From positions 16,631,280 to 16,695,279 of the forward strand of contig OW203998.1 of the NCBI GenBank assembly GCA_934047225.1: DNA of 64,000 bases. Direction: 5' to 3'. The stretch is from Ypsolopha sequella. Taxonomy: Eukaryota; Arthropoda; Insecta; Lepidoptera; Ypsolophidae. The notes beneath the pieces were generated by a model that saw only the letters and a program-made list of their open reading frames with translations, made no database searches and was not told where the DNA came from. The translations under genes were made by a program, and so were the position numbers. Shown one piece after another: positions 9,544 through 20,249 of the stretch. Within the stretch, counting starts at the first letter, position 1. Each line of letters starts with the position of its first letter.

Positions 9544-10796
9544 CGGTCGCGTAGATTACAGTGATCGCAGAATACGGAACGCGGCTCTATTTGGTCGGCC
9601 CCTTACATCTGCTACATCTGTAACGATCTCTCATTTCTACAAGAACAACATTTTTAACGTGTCTTAAAATGTACAGTCCCCGATTGCTAGTTCAAGTTTT
9701 CAATCACTTATCAACAGCATAAAAAATTAGAGTAAATAACACCGATTACCTTTCACCCGTTTCCATGTAATTGTTTACGTTGAAAATTGCGGTACTGAGT
9801 TCGTGAAATAAAATACATTTAGCATTTAGTTTCGGCGGTCACGATGCGTCGATAATTTAGCTTTTTGAACTTGGCACACTGATATAACCAATGATTTCTT
9901 TTGTAAGTGGCCTGATTTGGTCTATCTATGAAGATTGCATGAACACAGGTTTGTGCCGCTGCGTGTGTCTAATTTTGTAATAGAGTTCTTGAATGAAAGA
10001 TGCGTGAAGTGACTTTTGAATATTGAAATGCAAAATCGATGGAAGTTTTACCGTTTGAGACTAAGAAAATCGTGTCAGACTGATGATGAGATCCAAAACC
10101 GATGTATGGCGACCCGTGTTATCTACCTATATATTATGACCTATTAATTCAGGGTTCCCTAAATCTTTAAGATTTATCCGAGCCACGATCTGGACTGCGG
10201 TCTATTGTTTTAGCTATAATGAGAATTAAGAGGATTAAATGAAGAATCCTGTAATAAGTATAAAGGAAGGTAAACGAAATACTGCCAAGCATAGATGAAC
10301 TATATAATTCAGATAAGTGCGAGACTCGCGCACAAAGGGTTCCATACCAATACACAATACGGAACCCTAAACAATTATAGTAAATAATTCCACTGACTAA
10401 CTTAACTTGACACTTATAGTTATGATCATTCAACCCTATGTATCTAAAGGGTCATATTAAGGTGGTCAAGTATAACTTCCTAACTAATTAAATATTGGCA
10501 ATTTTCAGATTTTTCCCTTTACTGTGCTATAAGAAGTACCTGTTAACGAAATTTCATGTTTCTAAATGTGAGCAAATTTTTAGGAAATTGATTGTGTCAA
10601 ATGCAATTACGTTTTTTCGCGTATTGCCTGATTTCGTTACAGCACCATGGGGTCAACTTGATATCTCAAAAGGGGCCCGAGCAAAAGGATCTTGACATAC
10701 GGACAGGCGGACAACAATGTGAACGTATAAGGGTTCCGTTTTTTCAGTTTGAGGTACGGAACCATAAAAAATCAATTACTTCCATATTAAGTTTAT
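9544..10796. other. Non-coding, fragments of lepidopteran dispersed repeats
   Basis: Fragments with AGGGTTCC/GGAACCCT ends (about 10148-10372) and a 'cggacaggcggac...gggttccgttttttcag' fragment (about 10650-10770). Both are common lepidopteran interspersed repeats. No gene seen. Confidence 0.5.
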
Positions 10797-11195
10797 TTTT
10801 GCGAAATCTCTCGCTATGAATACTCTAAATATTATTAGAGTGCATTACAAACTAGAAAAGATCAATCAGAAACAGACCCAAAGACAAGAATTTGAAAATT
10901 TTCCCCGGGCCAGAATTCGAACCTGCGACCTCTTGTTATCAAGACAAGCGCGCTACCATGCGCCACCGATGTTCCTACCCAGACCGGTGAATTCTTCCAT
11001 CATACTTGTCCACTGTTATTTTTGCACAAGTATTATTTGTACCGGTCTAGGTAGGAACCTCGGTGGCGCAATTGGTAGCGCGCTTGTCTTGATAACAAGA
11101 GGTCGCAGGTTCGAATCCTGGCCCGGGGAATTTTTTCAAATTCTTGCCTTTGGGTTTGTTTCTGATTGTTTAATTCTCCTACAACATGTTTATTC
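10797..11195. mobile_element. Palindromic repeat with two head-to-head tRNA-like modules
   Basis: A left arm (GCGAAATC..CGCTATGAATACTC, then ATTAGAGTGCATTACAAAC) leads into a minus-strand tRNA-like module (about 10907-10979, slightly deleted). A short spacer of about 80 bp follows, then a plus-strand module and the matching right arm. Family members are at 11693/15096, 16441, 39296 and 56287. Frames encoding RTCDLLLSRQARY in these copies are only the tRNA-like sequence read as protein. Confidence 0.75.
11057..11129 (+). tRNA. tRNA-like module inside repeat, probably not a functional tRNA
   Basis: Folds as a cloverleaf. The D arm is GCGC/GCGC. The anticodon stem CTTGT/ACAAG closes a 7-base loop CTTGATA (formal anticodon TGA). 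The T arm contains GGTTCGAATCC, a perfect B box, and the A box is TGGCGCAATTGG. The acceptor stem pairs at only four or five of seven positions. A UGA anticodon would mean Ser, yet there is no long variable arm. The copy is embedded in a multicopy repeat, so I read it as a pol III promoter module rather than a translating tRNA. Confidence 0.5.
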
Positions 11196-11199
11196 AGTA

Positions 11200-11692
11200 G
11201 TTTTGGAGCTGTACCGCAAACAATATTTGTCATGAAACGACGAAAACACATAAAATATTATATTAGAATGAAGTCATTAAACTATACAAAGCCAGGATAT
11301 AACACTGTCATACCTGAAAACTTGCCTATTACTTCCTGTCCTCCACTAAAAAGAATAGCAAGACGCAATAGACGCATTACTATAGTAAACACACTAATTG
11401 CATTGACATTGGAGTGGAACTTATTCTAGAGAGACTAAACATCTGTAGGGCCATTAAACACGGAACGTTACATAATGACTGAATTAAAAGAAATGGTCCA
11501 TTGTTCTACTAGAGTGCTCGCGATGCGTATAGTGGAAGCTCTTTAGATTTTCCTGTTAGAAATGCGTTTCCGATGTCAATATGCAGGGGGGTCTTATGGC
11601 AAAAAGTATTTTTTTGTTGTAATTAATCTCGTAAAACGAGTGATGTGATGTAAAATATGTAATTATAACAAGAAATTAAGTATGATTATTTT
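11200..11692. other. No gene recognised
   Basis: Short plus frame at 11166-11429 without family resemblance. No splice-flanked exon seen. Confidence 0.4.
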
Positions 11693-11728
11693 TATTTTGC
11701 GAAATCCATCGCTATGAATACTCTAAAT
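11693..11728 (+). repeat. Left part of a tRNA-module palindrome, cut by the LINE
   Basis: TTTTGCGAAATCCATCGC and the following ATGAATACTC pair with ATTCATAGCGATGGATTTCG at 15101. Removing the LINE plus one duplication copy restores a palindrome with 21-bp arms. Confidence 0.75.
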
Positions 11729-11856
11729 ATTAAATTCATTTTTTTTTTTTTTTTTTTCTTTTTCATAATCTGCAATCGGTCCTGTAGACTATAATCAGAT
11801 AGGGTCTGCGAGTTTCTTATTTAAGCATGCTGATTCAGAAATCAGGCATCTCTTCT

Positions 11857-12430
11857 TCAATTACTGATGATATGTGCCCTTTTCAGCCGTCTGACATCCT
11901 CTGATGTCTCCACCAGTGCAGCAGCTAGTGGGTTAGAATGCCACATCAGTCTCTTTTTATAGTCTATCCCACGATTCTCTAGTTCTTCGACTACTGTGGG
12001 AGCTTTTAAATATTCATGAATCTCACTGTTTCGAGAGTACCATGGTGCTTTTGATATAATTCGTAGAATTTTATTTTGCGCTCTTTGGATGACTTGGAGA
12101 TTTGACTTGCTTGTTGTGCTACCCCAGATCTGACAACCATGTGTCCAAACAGGTTTGATGAGAGAGTTGTAGACTAACAGTTTGTTGTTGACTGTCAAGG
12201 GCGAGCCACGGCCTAGGAGCCAGTCAAGTCCTCTGTAGCGGATATCCAGTGCCTTCCTTTTGGCTTTGATATGCTCCTTCCAGGTAAGGCGTCGATCCAG
12301 GTGGAAGCCCAGGTATTTGACGCAGTCCTCTTGTGGCAGAACCTCATTTCCGAGTTTAACTTGGGGACAGTTACCTCTTCTCAGTGAGAATGTAATATGG
12401 GTGGATTTGGATGTGCTTGTTTTGATTCTC
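11857..12430 (-). pseudogene. LINE ORF2 C-terminal segment (frame 3 of 3)
   Basis: Continues the RT frame after a shift near the T8 run at about 12430. It reads through VKYLGFHLDRRLTWKEHI to WTHGCQIWGSTTSKSN and ends TSEDVRRLKRAHIISN before the stop. This is the thumb and connection region typical of jockey-type ORF2. The open 113-codon part begins at 12198. The shift is one base in a homopolymer, so an assembly error cannot be excluded. Confidence 0.8.
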
Positions 12431-13705
12431 CACTTTTTTTAGCCACTTTTGTGTTTCATTTAGTTGAGTCTGCAGTGTTTTCGAGGCTTGTTCCAGGTTA
12501 CTACTACATGATAGAATAGCAGTATCGTCAGCAAATGTAGCAGTTATAGATGATGACAGCTGAGGCAAATCTGAAGTGAATATGTTGTACAGTAGTGGTC
12601 CAAGGACTGATCCCTGTGGTACACCAGCCAAGCATTCATGAAGCGCTGACCTTGCTTCCCTTTGCTTTACTTGAAATAATCTATCTGTTAAGTAAGACTT
12701 GGTAATATGAAAGAATGAGTGAGATAGATTCATCTTAATCTTGCACAATAGTCCTTTGTGCCAAACTCGGTCAAAAGCCTGCTGCACATCCAGGAAAGCT
12801 GCAGAACAATACTGTTTTTTCTCTAGGCATTGTCTAATTTTGGCATAAACTCTATGCACTTGTTCAACAGTTGAGTGGCCTTCTCTAAAGCCGAACTGAT
12901 GATCAGGGATAATATTGACCTCTTTCATCGCTGCTTTAAGTCTTTTGACAAAGATCTTTTCCCAAAGTTTGGATAAGACAGGTAATAGACTAATTGGTCT
13001 ATACGACGTGACATTATCGCTTGGCTTTCCTGATTTATGTACCAAGTTTATTTGTGAGATTTTCCATAGGTCCGGGAAATAAGACTTTCTAAATGTGGCA
13101 TTGAAAATAGAAGTGATAAGTACAATAGCTTTCCTTGGAAGTTCTTTGATTATCTTCGGAGTAATCAGATCAAATCCTGGTGCCTTTTTTGTGTCCAGTC
13201 TTTTTATGGTTATCTTGATCTCACCTGGTGTTGTGGGTCTAATTGGGACATCCAATTGTAAGTCATAGTTAAGTATTTGGTCTATTTCTTCTTCATCCTT
13301 TGGGTCTCCTGGATTGGGTTGGAAGGTCTTAGCAAGGTGGTCAGCAAACGTTTTGGCCTTTTCATCATCAGTTCGAGCCCACCCATTATTATTTGTCCTG
13401 ATAGGAGGAAAAGTCTGTTGAGGTCTTTTAAAGTTCTTTGTTGCTTTCCAGAGGGAATGTTTATCAGTACTGGTTGGTGATAGTGACTCGAGATGCTCCT
13501 TAAAAGTTTTATTCTCATGATCATCGATTAGCATTTTCAGTTCTCGTGCAGCTCTGTTAAATGCTGTTTTGTCAAGGGAGTGCCGGCTTGTTTGCCACAC
13601 TCTTCGTAACTTTCGTTTTTCTTCAATTTTTTGCCTAATTTCCAAGGGAATATTCTTTCGTGTGTTGGGTGTCATGTCTGGGTCGGGGGGGGGGTACATT
13701 TCCAT
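12371..13705 (-). pseudogene. LINE ORF2 reverse transcriptase segment (frame 2 of 3)
   Basis: About 440 codons of reverse transcriptase. Landmarks are KKAPGFDLITPKII (motif 1/2 region), SYRPISLLPVLSK, HQFGFREGHSTVEQVHR, AAFLDVQQAFDRVWHKGL (first catalytic Asp), GVPQGSVLGPLLYNIF and the catalytic FADDTAIL box. It joins the endonuclease frame across a run of ten G bases at 13685-13694 and is lost from frame again near 12430. The RT core itself has no stop. Confidence 0.85.
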
Positions 13706-14547
13706 GCTGCTACCTGAATAGTGTTGGTCAGATGTTTGCAGGCATCATCTATGTCTCTTTCTGTCTTTAATGGAATGTTTAGTCGTAAATTTTCATCTAG
13801 GTATTCTTTAAAGCATACCCAATCAGTTTTGTCGTTAGTTAGGCGATCTGGTCTCTGTATATTTATGACCCGAGAGCTCAGGGACAAAATTATAGGTGTA
13901 TGATCTGAGGATCCATCATAGTTGGACTCTACCTTTGTGTAGAGGTGGCTAATACCCTTGGATACAAAGAAGTCTAGTAGGTCTGGTTGTTTACTTGGGT
14001 CTGTGGGCCAGTATGTTGGCTCGCCTGATGATAAGGGAATCAGGTGGTTAGCATCCAGTGATTTTTTGAGTTCCCGACCTCGCGTGAGAGTCATGCGTGA
14101 GCCCCAGTAGGTGCTTTTAGCGTTCCAGTCACCTCCTGCAATAAACCGGGGACCCAGGAAATGAAAGAACTCAGAAAACATTGCTTCTTTAATTTTGTTT
14201 CTTCTTTTCTTTTCAGGAGGGCAATAAACGGCAGATAGAACAACTGATCCACTTTTGTCCTCTATGCAAACAGTTGTTCCTTGGAGATATTCCTTCTCCC
14301 AGTTCTGTAGCAGTGTGTGTTTAATGTTTTGTTTGATTATCAATGCAGTTCCAGCATGTGACTTGCCGTCTGGATGAGATGTGAAGTATGCACAATATCC
14401 ATTAAGTTTCAGAGCTTTATCATCTTTCATATGGGACTCGGATATTAAGAGTATATCTATTTTATTAAGTTTCATGAAGTATTCTACATCTTGTGTGCTG
14501 GAGAGCAGCCCGTTGATATTCCAGGCTGCAACTCTGAGGTTGGTCAT
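13672..14547 (-). pseudogene. LINE ORF2 endonuclease segment (frame 1 of 3)
   Basis: 291 codons beginning MTNLRVAAWNINGLLSS, the canonical start of an APE-type LINE endonuclease that nicks target DNA. Other catalytic motifs are visible: the ISESHM glutamate, GGDWNAKSTYWGSR and the C-terminal SSDHTPIIL. The frame starts 4 bp inside the end of ORF1 (overlapping stop/start) and runs off-frame at the G10 tract. Confidence 0.85.
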
Positions 14548-15095
14548 TTTGAGGACTTATTTATCAGTGTTGTGATAAGACCCATAAGGGTACTCATGTG
14601 TTGAATTAATATATCAATTTGCCTAGACTGATTTATCATAATTTTTTCAATTGTTTCAAATCTTTGTTCAAACTGCTTATTAGTGTGTTCTTCATCAATA
14701 TGACAGTTTTTTTCAGAAAACTCGGGTTGTTTGGTAGTTATTTTTGAATATGACTGGTATTGTTCCCTTACTCTTTTGGGGGATGAATGGTTTTCTTGTG
14801 TCTTTCTTTCAGGGAATGGTGAACATGGTTGGTGTTCATGTCTGTTTTTCCCGGGAAGTGGTGGATATTTTGTCTCATGTGTTAAGAGGTTTTCCATGTT
14901 TTTGTTTTGAGGTTGACTCTGGTAGTGCGGGCCTTTTTTAGTTATAGGTTTATTTTTTCTTTGCAAAATTTCCTTTTAAATTTGACAACCTTTGAAATTG
15001 GCTGGATGTTCGCCCAGACAAAGAGCACAACGTGCTGGGGTGTTTCTATCTTCTTTAGGACAATCAGGGGTCTTATGGCCCTCTCCACACTTGAC
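14544..15095 (-). pseudogene. LINE ORF1 C-terminal part with zinc knuckles
   Basis: Open from the 5' truncation point. It shows CGEGHKTPDC and then CALCLGEHPANFKGC, Cys/His nucleic-acid-binding knuckles of a gag-like ORF1, followed by a Gln/Pro/Lys-rich linker and a helical end to the stop. The N-terminal two thirds or so is missing because the insertion is truncated. An ATG-initiated 140-codon frame begins at 14966 but is internal to the true protein. Confidence 0.75.
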
Positions 15096-15490
15096 ATTAA
15101 ATTCATAGCGATGGATTTCGCAAAATAAACATAATCTTAGTTAATGAGAACTGTGAATTTCTTAACTGTCTGAAGCAACAATATTGTAGTGATAACAGCG
15201 TCATCTGTTTCTTAAGAACAAGGCGTGAAATCACATAACGCCCTCGTGAGCGTTCTGTATGTGCAGTACAAGCTAGTATATCAAGCAGATGCAAAAATAA
15301 CAGTGGACAAGTGTGATGGAATAATTCACCGGTCTCGGTAGGAACCCGGTGGCGCAATTGGTAGCGCGCTTGTCTTGATAACAAGAGGTCGCAGGTTCGA
15401 ATCCTGGCCCGGGGAATTTTTTCAAATTCATGTCTTTTTATTTGTTTCTGATTGATCTTTTCTAGTTTGTAATGCACTCTAATAATATTA
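15096..15490 (+). mobile_element. tRNA-module repeat, right part of the copy split by the LINE
   Basis: Runs from ATTCATAGCGATGGATTTCG through a body of about 230 bp (landmarks TAATGAGAACTGTGAATTT and CGCCCTCGTGAGCGTTCTG) to the tRNA-like module at about 15344-15414 and the tail GTAATGCACTCTAATAATAT. The same body occurs at about 56520-56740. Confidence 0.75.
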
Positions 15491-15559
15491 AGAAATTAAG
15501 TATTACATATAATAAAAATTGCCGATGGCTTTTCTAATTGAAATTTTGTTTGCTGCAAC

Positions 15560-15895
15560 CGTAATTATCTGGTTGTTCCAGAGCTTGTCCATGATATACG
15601 TTAGCTTTGTTCCTCGACTGTTCGACATAAGCCCTTCCAAGATTTCGCCTTTCTTGGCGGTCCTCCTGGAAGATATATGCCCAGACTCACCTACGCTGGG
15701 CAGGCGGGTTCTGGGAACCGAAACCCTCGCACCAATGACGCCGCTGCCCGTTACCAGACTGTTTTATATAAGGGGATGGATATACGCCGCCATCAATCGG
15801 TATGGCGGGCCACCTTATTCTCCCCCGAATTATTTCGTGGTAGTTTGATCAAGTAAGATGGTGGTACCTCCACAATCGAGCCCAGCCTAATAAAT
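15560..15895 (-). mobile_element. Old, diverged copy of the GATG-tailed retroposon
   Basis: Homologous on the minus strand to the copies at 34940, 45042 and 59321. Shared blocks include GGAGGTACCACCATCTTACT, ACGGGCAGCGGCGTCA and TGCCCAGCGT. It is more diverged, lacks an obvious tail duplication and has indels. Confidence 0.6.
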
Positions 15896-15899
15896 TTCT

Positions 15900-16440
15900 A
15901 TTCGCTAGAACTTCATGCGTTCAAAACAAAAAATAATAAACTAAAATAATATTAGGGGATATATTTTCAAGAAAACTAGAAGTCTTAACTTACAGCCAGT
16001 AACGTGTGAACACAATTCATAAGCCTCTCCAGTCAAGGCCGGCTTATGTATGAAAGTGAAACACTGCTGGTCACTGGCACACATTTATACCTTGTATGAG
16101 ATACGGTTCACTGCCCATGTGGTGTAAACTTCGCAATTTGGGCGGATAATTATAACGCAGGTTATGTCTGGTTATGAGATAATTATGGTAGGCTTTATTT
16201 ATGGCAATTCTTGCTCTATAGAAAACGTTTACTTTTGACAACACATAAGTCCATATTTACTGAGGAGTAAGATCAACTTGCCGTTATATAACTACCTTAA
16301 AAATATTACATGAACAGCAAGTTTCGCAACTTTTTTTTTTTGTTATAAAGATTTCCGTATTGTTTTTGAGCAACTAATAAGAAATTGCTTTCATTGAGAC
16401 TTCAATTCTTTATTCGAGCGTTTATCAAACAATATATATT
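15900..16440. other. No gene recognised
   Basis: AT-rich with no open frame of interest and no clear repeat partner in the window. Confidence 0.4.
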
Positions 16441-16700
16441 ATAAATATTATTAGAGTGCATTACAAACTAGAAAATATCAATCAGAAACAAATCCAAACA
16501 CAAGAATTTGAAAAAATTCCCCGGGCCAGGATTCGAACCTGCGACCTCTTGTTATCAAGACAAGCGCGCTACCAATTGCGCCACCGAGGTTCCTACCTAG
16601 ACCGGCGAATTCTTCCATCATACTTGTCCACTGTTATTTTTGCATCTGCTTGATATACTAGCTTGTACTGCACATACAGAACGCTCACGAGGGCGTTATT
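16441..16700 (-). mobile_element. tRNA-module repeat, minus orientation
   Basis: Tail ATTAGAGTGCATTACAAAC at the left, tRNA-like module on the minus strand at about 16520-16593 with an intact B box, then the family body (CTAGACCGGCGAATTCTTCC, AACGCTCACGAGGGCGTTA) truncated at about 16700. Confidence 0.75.
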
Positions 16701-17758
16701 TATATATATTATGTTTAAGAGATAGTGCTTAGAGCTTTTAAAGTGGGGTGACTACAAAGAAAAACATGACCCCGTAATAGTAAGATGTATGTGAGAGCTT
16801 ACCGGATCCTGCTCCGTACTATCAGATTTCAGGGCTTCTCGTGTTTCATTCTGAAAAAAAAAACAGTGATCAGTGGCATCGGCGGCAATTTTTTCAATGC
16901 CACAATTCGGGCCAGTAAAAAGGCGGCCTTGAAGTTACGAGAAAGGGAAGAACGCGGGGAGATAGTGAGCTTGCACGCGCGCCTTCGGTGCCTGCACGAA
17001 ATTATGCAAAGGGTAACAGTGCTACAAAACACAAACTATCACTTAAAGTACATACCATACTGTTTTTTTTTATTCTATGTTTTATGTAATATTGCGCTGA
17101 ATATTTTCTGTATACAAGAGTACATACTGGGCGGCAATACCGTCCGTGACTGACATAATGCAAAAATTTGCGAAGGAACGTGGGTGATTTTTAGAAGCGA
17201 TATAAATATAAAAATGTAGTAAACAGTAAAATTTTAGCCCATTACTTAAAATTAACATAATCAGTATGAAAAATAAAACGTGTGAAAAATTTGGCCAGAA
17301 CAGCCGCCCTTAAAATTTAAAAGTCATAGAACGAAAGTTGTTTAGTAGGGTTTAATCGATCAAAGAAATCGGCTCACTTTTGCTCATAATGCAGTTGCAT
17401 GTAAGTGTGTTTAAGTTGTACACGATATACTAACTCCGTCGATGAATTTATAAGCTTACCCTGCATATGCTTTTAAGCAGGATGTGACCGACATTTTACT
17501 AATTTATCCAAATATCACAAAGCCAGACAGACACGATATTCAGTACGCACTGTTTGTATTTGTGAAGTCGGGTTTCATAAACATTTTACATGATATCGTA
17601 CTTAAAAAATGATTTCTAGCAACTTTAGTTCGGATATGTCTTTATATTTGAGTAAAATGGTATAAAAATATAGTTACTACTTTGAGATTCTTGATTACGA
17701 GAGAGTATTTAGAATTAAAAACTAAGGTTATAAATGTTCAACGACAGGTGAACGAGGA
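16701..17758. other. No gene supported; 122-codon plus frame noted
   Basis: The frame at 16785-17153 contains a charged KKAALKLREREERGEIVSLH stretch that looks helical, but it lacks splice context, a good start and a known family. The rest is AT-rich. Confidence 0.35.
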
Positions 17759-17918
17759 CAATACTCCCAAGGTAATAATGCGCATAGAAATCTAGCCGAG
17801 CGACCGGACGTAACACGTGACCTTATTGATTGTACAGAAAGTGTAAGGAAATACGAGTACGAACTTTGCCGAACAGTGACGAAGATTTGTATGCGCATTA
17901 TTACCTCGGGAGTACTGT
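17759..17918. mobile_element. Hairpin MITE with CAATACTCCCAAGGTAATAA ends
   Basis: The left arm CTCCCAAGGTAATAATGCGC pairs with the right arm GCGCATTATTACCTCGGGAG, 28 bp with two mismatches. The core is non-coding. Confidence 0.65.
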
Positions 17919-18435
17919 ACATAAATAACCTTTTGCTGAATGAGAACATGTGTTGAAGTGAAAGAGAAAATATAATTCTACGGTTCGAGTGAAAACGGCG
18001 GCGTTTGCAGCTCATGTCACTTTTATTTCATCAAATCATTTACCCATTTACCAAGGAGATCAAATTCACACCACTTTCTAACTTGTCATGTTCTTTCTGC
18101 TTTTACTTTAAAAGGCAAGGCCAAGGAAAGCCATTATAAAATCCACAATTTGCAACATAAATATTGTTTTTCTGTAAAGTACCTCTTACAAAGATGACAT
18201 TTTAATAGCTCTGCTATGAGTAGCTGGGTTGGTACTGTTATTTAAACCAACTTACTTCAGGCTCCGCATTTTTCTGGATTTGTATAGTAGTTTATTACAG
18301 ATTATTTTATTACAGATTATGTGTGATATAATGGGATGCAGCTTCAATGTCATCAAATATTTTGTAATATTTTTCTCGAGATGCATCAATTGAAGAAATC
18401 CAAATAAGTTGAGTTATACAAAGTGAATTTGTGAA

Positions 18436-18660
18436 CATCGTCCAAATTCATACTTGTGCATTGGTAAGTGATCAGCATCATAAACCAATAACGATTTTTG
18501 TAAAATTTATACATTTAAATTTCGACTCCTATGGATTCACTCATGATTGGGAGTGAATTACTATGAGAAGTCGAAATTTCATTATACGAATTTCACAGAA
18601 ATTGTTATCGATTCATGATGCTGATCACTTACCAAGCCTCCAGTATGAATTTGGACGATG
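18436..18660. mobile_element. Long-TIR MITE, CATCGTCCAAATTCATACT ends
   Basis: Arms of about 65 bp, including GGTAAGTGATCAGCATCAT, face each other; a second internal palindrome is based on TTTCGACT and AGTCGAAA. A diverged relative with similar ends (AAATTCATACTGGAAACTCG) lies at 52874-53087. Confidence 0.75.
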
Positions 18661-19280
18661 ATCAAAAAGTAACCTTGTATTATATAAGATATTAGCCTGT
18701 TTTGGAAAATTCCAAGTATGTGCAATTTTCGTGCAAAATTTTATTGCAATGTACCTACTGTTAATTTATCACCTGTTGTCTGAAGAAAGCTTCTCTATGT
18801 ATTGTTATTCTTCTATCATTATTAGCTAAAGAAAAATAAAATTGTAATGTTGCTTAGATATAAAACTTTTACAAGGAATCATAATGAAAATTATTTTTTA
18901 ATACAGTTGCTCAAAAAGTGGCGTATTGCAGGGATGTATAGCGTTCGGGACGTAGGCTATTACATACTCGAGCTTTTTCTTTACCTTTTCCGAACTCGTG
19001 CGTTCTCTTTCCCAACTGTCAAAATAATTTCTATTAAAAAGGAAAAACTAACCAATTTTTTTTACAAAAAAAAAATCATAGAAGTTTTTATGATTCATGC
19101 AAATATTTCTAAAAAGAAGGTACTAATTTGTTTCAATATCAGATTTAATGATTCGATTCAATGAGTTAGGTTAGGTTTCATTTCATTTCATCTCATTAAA
19201 TTTCATTTTCATTTCATATCAATAAAAAAATTCTACTGAAGACTTGGCTGTATGGGCAAAGTTCCCTTTGCCTACCCAGA
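18661..19280. other. AT-rich, TTTCA-rich low complexity near 19172-19220
   Basis: Simple-sequence ATTTCATTTCATTT region. The 105-codon plus frame at 18847 is Lys/Phe/Ile-rich chance sequence. Confidence 0.4.
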
Positions 19281-19370
19281 ATGGGTGAAGAAAACAAAAA
19301 AAATATTTTACGGTTGGCGCCATTTTCCAAAAATATTCTTTGCGGGTTTAGTTGTTTGTTGCACAAAATG

Positions 19371-19517
19371 AGAAATTTCGACGATATTTTATTTGAATTA
19401 ACACCACCGGAACTCAGTATAATTGCACAAAATGCTTCGGAGAACATTTTACCGGAAAAGTCAAAAAGTCGCTACATATCTACATACGAAGAATTTATTG
19501 CGTGGAGTATTAGTTAG
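19371..19517 (+). pseudogene. Possible N-terminal fragment of a tyrosine-recombinase-like protein
   Basis: The last 48 codons of an open frame whose first ATG is at 19281. The part LTPPELSIIAQNASENILPE followed by KSKSRYISTYEEFIAW resembles the helical core-binding (SAM-like) start of tyrosine-recombinase-like proteins common in insect genomes (Crypton-type), where 'LLPEKS...Y...Y..F..W' recurs. It stops right after this region with no downstream catalytic domain, and no splice donor at its end is convincing. Low-confidence family guess. Confidence 0.35.
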
Positions 19518-19592
19518 TTGAGTTTGTTGTGTTTTTATTATTTTATTAAATTGCTTCATTTTTTCGCAACTGTATTAAAAATAGTTGTTCAG

Positions 19593-19712
19593 TACACGTG
19601 CGGAACCGTCATTGCAACTTGTTCCGACTGTCAACCCTCACCTTCGGCTGCGCCTCGGCTCGGGTAGACATTTGTCGGAACTCTTTGCAATGACAGGCTT
19701 TCCGCACTCGTA
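19593..19712. mobile_element. Short MITE with TACACGTGCGGAA ends
   Basis: The left end TGCGGAACCGTCATTGCAAC and the right end TTTGCAATGACAGGCTTTCC (then GCACTCGTA) are imperfect inverted repeats around a GC-rich core. 120 bp, non-coding. Confidence 0.65.
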
Positions 19713-20005
19713 ATGAAAAATACTATTTATTTGAATTTCTTAATCTCTTTGATGAAGCGTTCGGTTACTTTTCGTAAGGACTATTTGCACATATTCGGTG
19801 GATTCGATTGATGTTTCTTGCTAGAATAAATTGTACACAAAATCTTGTACTTTTATTGCACAAATATTTATTTTTATTTTACTTTTTACTTAAATAAAAC
19901 TTAATGTAGGTATATAAAGTTGATTAAGCATTTAATATTACTATTATTTATGTTACATAAGTTTTTTTTTGTTTAAGATCGAAAAATTGTACCTACTTAT
20001 TGTAT

Positions 20006-20249
20006 TATATAAGGTCTTTCAATTTAAATGGAAAGTAATTTAGGAGGTATTTCAGTATCGTTAATACATCACATTCCACTGCAAAGCTCTATTTTTGCGC
20101 GAACTTTTCATTCACTTCTCAGTACAAAGTGGTCAGATCAGCTGACTCAGTTTGTATGGACAAGTGAAGAAAAAGTTCGCGCAAAAAAAGTACTTTGCAG
20201 TGAATCACCTCCTAAATTACTTTCCATTTAAATTGAAAGACCTTATATA
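20006..20249. mobile_element. MITE with TATATAAGG ends and 42-bp TIRs
   Basis: The ends TATATAAGGTCTTTCAATTT extend in both arms through AGTAATTTAGGAGGT with complete identity. The core contains TCAGATCAGCTGACT. A second MITE with the same outer TATATAAGG is at 37405-37676. The TA-rich outer bases suggest a TA-duplicating (mariner-type) mobiliser; that is inferred. Confidence 0.8.

Larger units (their letters stand above)
11740..15095 (-). mobile_element. Jockey-like LINE, 5'-truncated within ORF1
   Basis: A 3.36-kb non-LTR retrotransposon. The 3' end is the T run on the plus strand at 11740, a poly(A) tail on the minus strand. Target duplication ATTAAATTCAT is identical at 11729-11739 and 15096-15106. 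In order of reading it contains the end of ORF1 with zinc knuckles, an APE endonuclease, a reverse transcriptase with FADD box and the C-terminal region. Two single-base homopolymer shifts break ORF2; the rest is open, so the insertion is young. Placement in the jockey group rests on domain order and motif style. Confidence 0.9.

Noticed and set aside
11057..11129. Functional tRNA-Ser(UGA) gene
   Set aside because: Formal anticodon TGA but no long variable arm, a poor acceptor stem, and many copies embedded in a repeat; treated as a tRNA-like promoter module.
13681..13700. Programmed ribosomal frameshift in the LINE
   Set aside because: The break is a single-base slip in a G10 run with no slippery heptamer and pseudoknot visible; more likely decay or a sequencing error.
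15103..15477. Protein-coding gene with RTCDLLLSRQARYQLRHR
   Set aside because: The same peptide appears at 11033, 16456 and 39320 because it is the tRNA-like module translated; a repeat artefact.
16785..17153. 122-codon plus-strand protein
   Set aside because: No start context, no splice signal, no homologous motif; opposite strand open as well.
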